Part shown: positions 59,237 to 64,000 of the stretch, piece after piece | How the letters are laid out: the number at the start of each line of letters is the position of its first letter | Position numbering within the stretch: position 1 is the first letter of the stretch | Assembly (NCBI GenBank): GCA_002337145.1 | Contig: DDFK01000001.1 | Location: 1,452,733-1,516,732 of the forward strand | DNA from: Chitinophagaceae bacterium UBA1930 | Lineage (GTDB): Bacteria > Bacteroidota > Bacteroidia > Chitinophagales > Chitinophagaceae | Direction of reading: 5' to 3' | DNA: 64,000 nucleotides | Translations under genes and position numbers: made by a program | Notes under the pieces: generated by a model | What the model was told of the DNA's origin: nothing | Databases searched by the model: none | The model's input: the letters and a program-made list of their open reading frames with translations, nothing else

Positions 59237-60313
59237 TTAAAGCGAATAGTTAGGCAAAGGAAAAACAATATCGGCAGGGTTCAGCATTTCTTTTAAACCA
59301 AACGCAGTTGCATCGCTTGGCTTAAGCGATAACCCTTTTTCAATAACCATTTCAACAATTTCGGCGGTAGATTTATTTAACTGCAAAGATTTAGGTTGCA
59401 GGCTGTTCATCCATGCTTTTACCTGGAAAGAAAAATTGGTGTCAATTTTATTGATAACCGGCACATTGAAATTTTCCAGGGCTGCTGCATTACATAGCTG
59501 TTCGTACTGACCCAGTATTGGCAAGCACAGTAATTTCTTATGCATATACAATGCTTCGGCAGGGGTTTCAAAACCAGCCCCAGTTATGATTCCTGCACTG
59601 CTGATCATACTTTGGTTAAAGCTGTTGTTGTCAACCGGTTTAAACAAAATATTGTTTACCCTTTTTTCTTCTGTTGCTTTCTTGCTGAACACATGAAACT
59701 GTACATCTTTTATTTTTCCCAATTGTTCGGCCACTACTTCGTCGCTATAATGTGCCAGGTAAACCGTTATATGGCCTTCGTTGGTTGGCGATGCATTGAG
59801 GATGGATGACTTGATAATGGGGCAATGTATATCGGTATCGTATTGCTCAAAATGCAAACCAATTTTATGGGGCGAGTTGGCGTAATGCTTTAAAATGAAT
59901 TCGCCCATAACGTCTTTACCTGATGGTCTGGGCACGTTGTTGCATGTAAAGCTGGCCTGGTGGCCAAAATGTACAAAGGGTACTTTTTTAAGTTTGCAGG
60001 CCAATGCCGTAATGCTTTCAAAATCGTTGATGACAATATCGTATTGTTCAACGGGCAATTGTTTGGCTTCCTTGAAAATACGTGCGGGTGCAAATGCTTT
60101 TGCCACTTTCCAGTAATCCAGCCCGCCCCTGTTTCCATAAAACAGGCTCAGGCCCTTGCTCCTGTATTTAATAGGCAGGTTAAAGTTGAGCGAGCTGTTA
60201 CTGCCGCTCAAAAAAATATCCACCTGCCCATATTGCTGTATAAAAGGCAATAGTTCTATTGCCCTTGCTATATGGCCGTTGCCTGTAGCCTGTACCGCAT
60301 ATAGTATTTTCAT
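59237..60313 (-). CDS. Glycosyltransferase resembling the MJ1255/VC2487 family
   Basis: 358 residues, GT-B-like. The N-terminus MKILYAVQATGNGHIARA has the glycine-histidine loop found in MurG-like and MJ1255/VC2487-type transferases. The C-terminal donor site has GIITGAGFETPAEALYMHKKLLCLPILGQYEQLCNAAAL, with glutamates in the expected positions. No membrane helices. Such proteins often sit next to a phosphoesterase of the LpxH type, as here, where they overlap by four bases. The acceptor is unknown. Confidence 0.85.
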   Translation of the reverse strand: MKILYAVQATGNGHIARAIELLPFIQQYGQVDIFLSGSNSSLNFNLPIKYRSKGLSLFYGNRGGLDYWKVAKAFAPARIFKEAKQLPVEQYDIVINDFESITALACKLKKVPFVHFGHQASFTCNNVPRPSGKDVMGEFILKHYANSPHKIGLHFEQYDTDIHCPIIKSSILNASPTNEGHITVYLAHYSDEVVAEQLGKIKDVQFHVFSKKATEEKRVNNILFKPVDNNSFNQSMISSAGIITGAGFETPAEALYMHKKLLCLPILGQYEQLCNAAALENFNVPVINKIDTNFSFQVKAWMNSLQPKSLQLNKSTAEIVEMVIEKGLSLKPSDATAFGLKEMLNPADIVFPLPNYSL

Positions 60314-61197
60314 TGTAACGGGTTTTTAATGATGGGAGAAAAGGCTGCTGTGGCCGGCATGGACAGGGTGTTTACATGCATGAATATTTCGTTGGTTACC
60401 ACGTTTAACTGTGGCAGTTTCTTTTCGAATTCGTAGCCGTGATTTTTAAAGTGCTCCACATCGTATTGGTAAATGGTCCATTCATTGTTGTGGTATTCCA
60501 ATGCGGTAAGGTTCTCCACCCAGTCGCCGCTATTCAGGTAGGTCACTTTTCCTTCGGCTGTTTCAACCACTCTTTTTTGGGGCTGGTGTATGTGGCCGCA
60601 GATAACATAATCGTAGTTCTTTTCAATGGCAAGCTCGGCTGCGGTCTGTTCAAAATTGGCAATCCAGGCAACCGCTTCCTTCACGGCGTTCTTTACTTTT
60701 TTGCTGAGGCTCATTTTTTCCTTGCCCAATAGCTTCAGCCACCAGTTGATAAAGCGGTTAAGCAGTATCAACAGGTCGTACCCGTGGCCGCCCAGTTTGG
60801 CAACAATCTTTGCACTGCCTTTTGTGGTGGCATCAAACACATCGCCATGAAATATCCAGGTCATCTTCCCGTTTATTTCCATTACCACTTTATCTGTAAG
60901 TTGAAAATTACCGAACTGGATGTCGCTATAGCGGCGTAGCACTTCGTCGTGGTTGCCGGTAATGTAAATAACCCTTGTACCCTTACTGGCAAGGTTCATG
61001 ATTTCTTTTATTACCTGCATGTGCGATGTAGGAAAGTACCTTTTGCTGAATTGCCAGCCATCGATGATGTCGCCGTTGAGCACCAGTATTTGGGGAGAGA
61101 TACTTTTAAGGTAGTTGACCAGCTCTTTTGCATGGCAGCCAAATGTTCCAAGATGTACGTCGCTTATTACCACCACTTCTACCGAACGTCTTTCCAT
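60310..61197 (-). CDS. LpxH-like metallophosphoesterase (UDP-2,3-diacylglucosamine diphosphatase family)
   Basis: 295 residues. The calcineurin-type two-metal site is complete: SDVHLGT, NGDIIDGW, TGNHDE, FHGDVFD and GHIHQPQK. In true LpxH this cleaves UDP-2,3-diacylglucosamine to lipid X in lipid A synthesis. This version is longer than LpxH (about 240) and carries an insert near residues 105-165 with a basic/hydrophobic helical stretch (LLILLNRFINWWLKLLG), which may bind the membrane. Linked to a glycosyltransferase and a GH1 instead of lipid A genes, it may be a paralogue with another nucleotide-lipid substrate. Confidence 0.85.
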   Translation of the reverse strand: MERRSVEVVVISDVHLGTFGCHAKELVNYLKSISPQILVLNGDIIDGWQFSKRYFPTSHMQVIKEIMNLASKGTRVIYITGNHDEVLRRYSDIQFGNFQLTDKVVMEINGKMTWIFHGDVFDATTKGSAKIVAKLGGHGYDLLILLNRFINWWLKLLGKEKMSLSKKVKNAVKEAVAWIANFEQTAAELAIEKNYDYVICGHIHQPQKRVVETAEGKVTYLNSGDWVENLTALEYHNNEWTIYQYDVEHFKNHGYEFEKKLPQLNVVTNEIFMHVNTLSMPATAAFSPIIKNPLQ

Positions 61198-61339
61198 ATA
61201 GAATAAGGTTTTTCAAAACTCCTATCCTAACATGACTTCATTGTTATTGTGCAATTAAGGAATTGTGACCAATTGGTAACTGTATTGTTAATACTTGTGG
61301 TTGCCGGGTATTGGCACTCGTATGGTGATGACAAAAAAT

Positions 61340-61373
61340 AAAGGCAAGCAATGTATGTACATTGCTTGCCTTT
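61340..61373 (-). terminator. Terminator of the acyl-CoA synthetase gene
   Basis: A 16-bp perfect stem (core GGCAAGCAATGTA and inverse) has a 2-nt centre. On the minus strand it is followed by ATTTTTTG. It lies 23 bases past the stop; the remaining intergenic bases (to 61198) hold nothing recognisable beyond the LpxH-like gene's upstream region. Confidence 0.85.
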
Positions 61374-61395
61374 GCCAGTATTGTTGATATGTTGA

Positions 61396-63186
61396 TTAGC
61401 TGTAGATCCTCTCGATAGCGTCTTTGAATTTTTCCATGATTATCTTCCTTTTCAGGCTCATTTTGGGTGTCATCTCGCCTGTCTCAATACTCCATTCTTT
61501 GGGCAGCAGTTCAAATTTCTTTACCTGCTCCACATGGTTGAAAAGTTTGTTGAAGCCTTCTACCAAATCCCTGTACAGCTCTAGCACTTTGGGATTGTTC
61601 ACTGCATCTTCGTTAGTGGTATAGGTTATGCCCTTTTCCTTCATCCATTCCTTTAATGCTGAAAACGATGGAACAATGAGGGCACCTACAAATTTGCGTT
61701 CGGAGCCCACAATTACTACTTGCTCAATAAACGGGCTTTCTTTCAGTTTGTTTTCTATTGGTTGCGGGGCCACATATTTGCCACCGCTTGTTTTAAACAG
61801 TTCCTTTTTGCGGTCGGTAATTTTCAGGTATTTGTCATCTACCCAAACACCTATATCGCCAGTATGCAGCCAGCCATCTATGAGCACTTCAGCAGTAAGG
61901 TCGGGCCGTTTGTAGTAGCCAAGCATAACGGTGGCTCCTTTTACCAGTATCTCGCCGTCTTCGGCCAGCTTTACTTCAATGCCTTTTATAGGCGGGCCCA
62001 CAGTGCCGTATTTGCTGCCGCATTTTTCTTTCCGGTTCACACTAATTACCGGGCTGTTTTCGGTAGGGCCATAGCCTTCGTACACGGGTATGCCAGCCCC
62101 GTTAAAAATACGCATCAGTTTTTCCTGGCAGGCGGCACCGCCTGTAACAATATAGCTGATGTGGCCGCCCAGTGCCTCCTTCCATTTACTGAAAACCAGT
62201 TTGCGGGCAATGGCCAGTTTCATGTTGTATAGCATGCCACCATCAACAAGGTTATCGTATTTTTCTGCAAGGTCCACGCTCCAGTAAAACAGTTTCCTTT
62301 TTATGCCTGTTAGTTCGTTGCCTTTTGCCATGATCCTTTCAAACACTTTTTCAAGCAGCCGTGGCACAGTGGTAAAGCCATTGGGCTGTACTTCCTTTAA
62401 ATTGTCGCCAATGGTATCCAGACTTTCGGCGTAGTAAATGCTAATGCCGCTAAACATGTATATATAGCTTACGCATTTTTCGAAAATATGGTTGAGGGGC
62501 AAAAAGCTGAGCACTTTTGTTTGGGGGGCATCTTCAAAAGGAAAACTCCACTTGGAAAAGAAGATGCAGCTGATAAGGTTTGCATGGCTTAGCATTACAC
62601 CTTTGGGTGTACCTGTTGTGCCGGATGTGTAGATGATGGTAGCAATATGGTTATTGGAAATGGTTTGTTTAATTGCTTCTACCTGTTGCAGGGCCGCATC
62701 CGTAGCCATGTTGAGCACTTCTTTGTAGTTGCTTGCACCAGGTACTTCATCAAACGCATAGATGCCGAGCAGGGAAGGCACTTTGCCTTTTAGTGCATTT
62801 ACTTTTTCGAACAGTGCAACATCGCTTACAAAAACATATTTTACCTGTGCATCGTTGAGGATGAATTCAAGCTCTAAAGGATTTGTAGTTGGGTAAATGG
62901 GTGTAAGTATGGCTCCTATTTGCTGTACTGCAAGGTCGGTAAAAATCCATTCGGGGCGGTTGTTGCTTAGTATGGCAATCTTGTCGCTACCTTCTGCGGT
63001 AAAATCGTTTCCGCTAACACCCAATTGCAGCAGGCCTGCGGAGAACCTGTTGGCAATTGCCTGAACATCGGCCGTGCTGTGGTGTTGCCAACTGCCGTTT
63101 ACCTTGGCACTTAGCATGTCGCTTTTGGGGAACTTTTCTAACTGGAAAGCCAGGGTATCAAATAATCTATAGGTTGGAAATTCCAT
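61396..63186 (-). CDS. Long-chain acyl-CoA synthetase (AMP-dependent)
   Basis: Activates fatty acids to acyl-CoA through an acyl-adenylate. Of 596 residues, the P-loop-like ATP motif is TIIYTSGTTGTPKGV, followed by YGPTENSPVIS, the adenine-binding DGWLHTGDIGVW and the hinge ITDRKKELFKTSGGKYV. The sequence is closest in feel to the bacterial/eukaryotic long-chain (FadD15-type) group. No signal or membrane helix is seen. It is transcribed alone, with its own terminator. Confidence 0.95.
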   Translation of the reverse strand: MEFPTYRLFDTLAFQLEKFPKSDMLSAKVNGSWQHHSTADVQAIANRFSAGLLQLGVSGNDFTAEGSDKIAILSNNRPEWIFTDLAVQQIGAILTPIYPTTNPLELEFILNDAQVKYVFVSDVALFEKVNALKGKVPSLLGIYAFDEVPGASNYKEVLNMATDAALQQVEAIKQTISNNHIATIIYTSGTTGTPKGVMLSHANLISCIFFSKWSFPFEDAPQTKVLSFLPLNHIFEKCVSYIYMFSGISIYYAESLDTIGDNLKEVQPNGFTTVPRLLEKVFERIMAKGNELTGIKRKLFYWSVDLAEKYDNLVDGGMLYNMKLAIARKLVFSKWKEALGGHISYIVTGGAACQEKLMRIFNGAGIPVYEGYGPTENSPVISVNRKEKCGSKYGTVGPPIKGIEVKLAEDGEILVKGATVMLGYYKRPDLTAEVLIDGWLHTGDIGVWVDDKYLKITDRKKELFKTSGGKYVAPQPIENKLKESPFIEQVVIVGSERKFVGALIVPSFSALKEWMKEKGITYTTNEDAVNNPKVLELYRDLVEGFNKLFNHVEQVKKFELLPKEWSIETGEMTPKMSLKRKIIMEKFKDAIERIYS

Positions 63187-63267
63187 AAGGCGATCGTTTG
63201 TTGTATTGATAGTTTATGTTGCCGGCCATTATATACTTTGGTTGAAGTGTATGGCCGGTTTACACAG

Positions 63268-63552
63268 TTATTGTGCCTGTTCTTTTTTCAGGCGTTCGTA
63301 TTCTTTTTCTGCCAGGTCTTGCTTGTCTCCGTTGTATGCTTTAAAAAACTGCATTGCCAACCCCAGGCCCCAGCCCAGCATTACCCAAACAGGCCAAGGG
63401 TAGCCACTAAAGCCATCTTTATTTCCTATTGTAAACCACCACACAGCCCATAAAAAAGTGCTGATGATGATATAGCTGAATAGGTTCTTTCTAAAAGCTG
63501 CCCTTCTGCGTGCAGTACGCCAAAGGCGGTCGTCTTTTTCTTGCTCTTGCAT
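63268..63552 (-). CDS. 2TM domain-containing protein
   Basis: 94 residues from ATG 63552. Arg/Lys-rich N-terminal stretch (WRTARRRAAFRKNL), then two membrane helices (about 23-42, FSYIIISTFLWAVWWFTIG; about 52-72, WPVWVMLGWGLGLAMQFF) and a charged tail. This is the 2TM domain pattern often found attached to or near LytTR regulators; here it is stand-alone. Function unknown. It lies between the acyl-CoA synthetase and the truncated edge gene. Confidence 0.78.
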   Translation of the reverse strand: MQEQEKDDRLWRTARRRAAFRKNLFSYIIISTFLWAVWWFTIGNKDGFSGYPWPVWVMLGWGLGLAMQFFKAYNGDKQDLAEKEYERLKKEQAQ

Positions 63553-63648
63553 ATATTGGGGTTTAGAAAGTACAAAGTAGGCAAAACAGCACAAATAAAA
63601 AAGCCGATGATTGTAAACCACCGGCCATGTAAAATGTTTGGGCAGTAC

Positions 63649-64000
63649 TTATTGTATCACTTTTTCAATACTTACCAGCTTGCCTTCGGTATTGACACCC
63701 TGGATATCTATACGGAATTTTTTTGTTGCATCGCTATTGAAAAAAGTCAACTGAACGGTACGGGTTTTCTTTTCGGTCAACACATATGGGTTCCAGTATA
63801 AAGTGGTGCGTATGTCTGCATCGTATTTTTTATCGGGTGTTATTTCGTAATCGGGAGCATAGAACTCTTTCATGAATGTGTAGCCAGCAACTTTTTTGTT
63901 GTCCAAACCTTTGCCGGGCGTGCTTTTCACGTCGCCACCCCTTCTTGTATATACGGCAATGGCACCGCCTGCACCGCCACCCACGGCCCCAAAGAATGGT
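63649..64000 (-). CDS. C-terminal part of a plug-domain protein (truncated by window edge)
   Basis: The frame is open to the window's right edge, so only the last 116 or so residues are seen. It includes GGGAGGAIAVYTRRGGD, which is the end of a TonB plug-like domain (compare A-N-G-V-I-L-I-T-T-K in SusC). About 90 residues of a beta-rich domain follow and end SIEKVIQ, with no barrel. Bacteroidota have large surface proteins in which a macroglobulin-like or carboxypeptidase-like region ends with a plug domain but no barrel, and this looks like the end of one. The N-terminal part is outside the window. Confidence 0.6.
   Translation of the reverse strand, partial: PFFGAVGGGAGGAIAVYTRRGGDVKSTPGKGLDNKKVAGYTFMKEFYAPDYEITPDKKYDADIRTTLYWNPYVLTEKKTRTVQLTFFNSDATKKFRIDIQGVNTEGKLVSIEKVIQ

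Noticed and set aside
1..64000. CRISPR arrays, insertion sequences, prophage and toxin-antitoxin genes
   Set aside because: No regular spaced repeats, transposase, integrase, capsid or toxin-antitoxin motifs were recognised on either strand.

Overview
The window comes from a member of the Bacteroidota, most likely a Chitinophagales/Chitinophagaceae relative; the family-level placement is an inference from overall gene style. Supporting signs are SusC/SusD with an ECF sigma/FecR pair, GldD and GldE, a type IX secretion (type B) sorting domain, a DUF4834 protein, near absence of Shine-Dalgarno sites, and several TAnnTTTG (-7) promoter boxes. GC content looks moderate. I see no insertion sequence, prophage, CRISPR array or rRNA.

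Layout. 1-16.6 kb is mostly housekeeping: tRNA-Lys(CTT), gmk, an SDR, rluF, lysS, a FabH-type ketosynthase, a lipid kinase, a membrane patatin-like protein, a DUF1003 protein, heme A synthase (ctaA), rnhB, a YciO/Sua5 protein and a JmjC-like cupin. Near 14.4 kb lies a decayed LytTR response regulator. 16.7-28.7 kb holds an orphan 2-oxoacid:ferredoxin oxidoreductase beta subunit, the ssb-gldE-gldD gliding/T9SS cluster, a SurA-like foldase and the rimP-nusA-infB operon, whose leader carries a terminator-like hairpin. 28.8-37.5 kb holds a T9SS-exported repeat protein, then an OmpR/histidine-kinase pair followed by a TonB receptor, PAP2 phosphatase, PepSY-like protein and YncE-like propeller.

37.6-48.2 kb is a complete potassium-uptake locus: an NtrC-type sigma-54 regulator, two tiny membrane ORFs, kdpF, kdpA, kdpB, kdpC, an outer-membrane porin, a KdpD cut down to its N-terminal sensory half, and a separate histidine kinase. 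No OmpR-type KdpE is present, so the usual KdpDE switch appears rebuilt from different parts.

57.75 down to 48.2 kb (minus strand) is one probable operon: ECF sigma, FecR anti-sigma, SusC with an N-terminal signalling domain, SusD, an ENPP-type phosphodiesterase and a calcineurin-like phosphoesterase. This looks like a SusCD uptake system dedicated to phosphate esters instead of glycans. 57.9-61.2 kb is a compact LpxH-like phosphoesterase / glycosyltransferase / GH1 operon. The window ends with a long-chain acyl-CoA synthetase, a 2TM protein and the C-terminal end of a plug-domain protein that continues past the right edge.

Several intergenic regions carry short repeat-like elements (about 4.5, 18.4, 20.4, 39.05, 41.28 and 49.73 kb). 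All functional calls rest on recognising motifs by eye; no database search was run.
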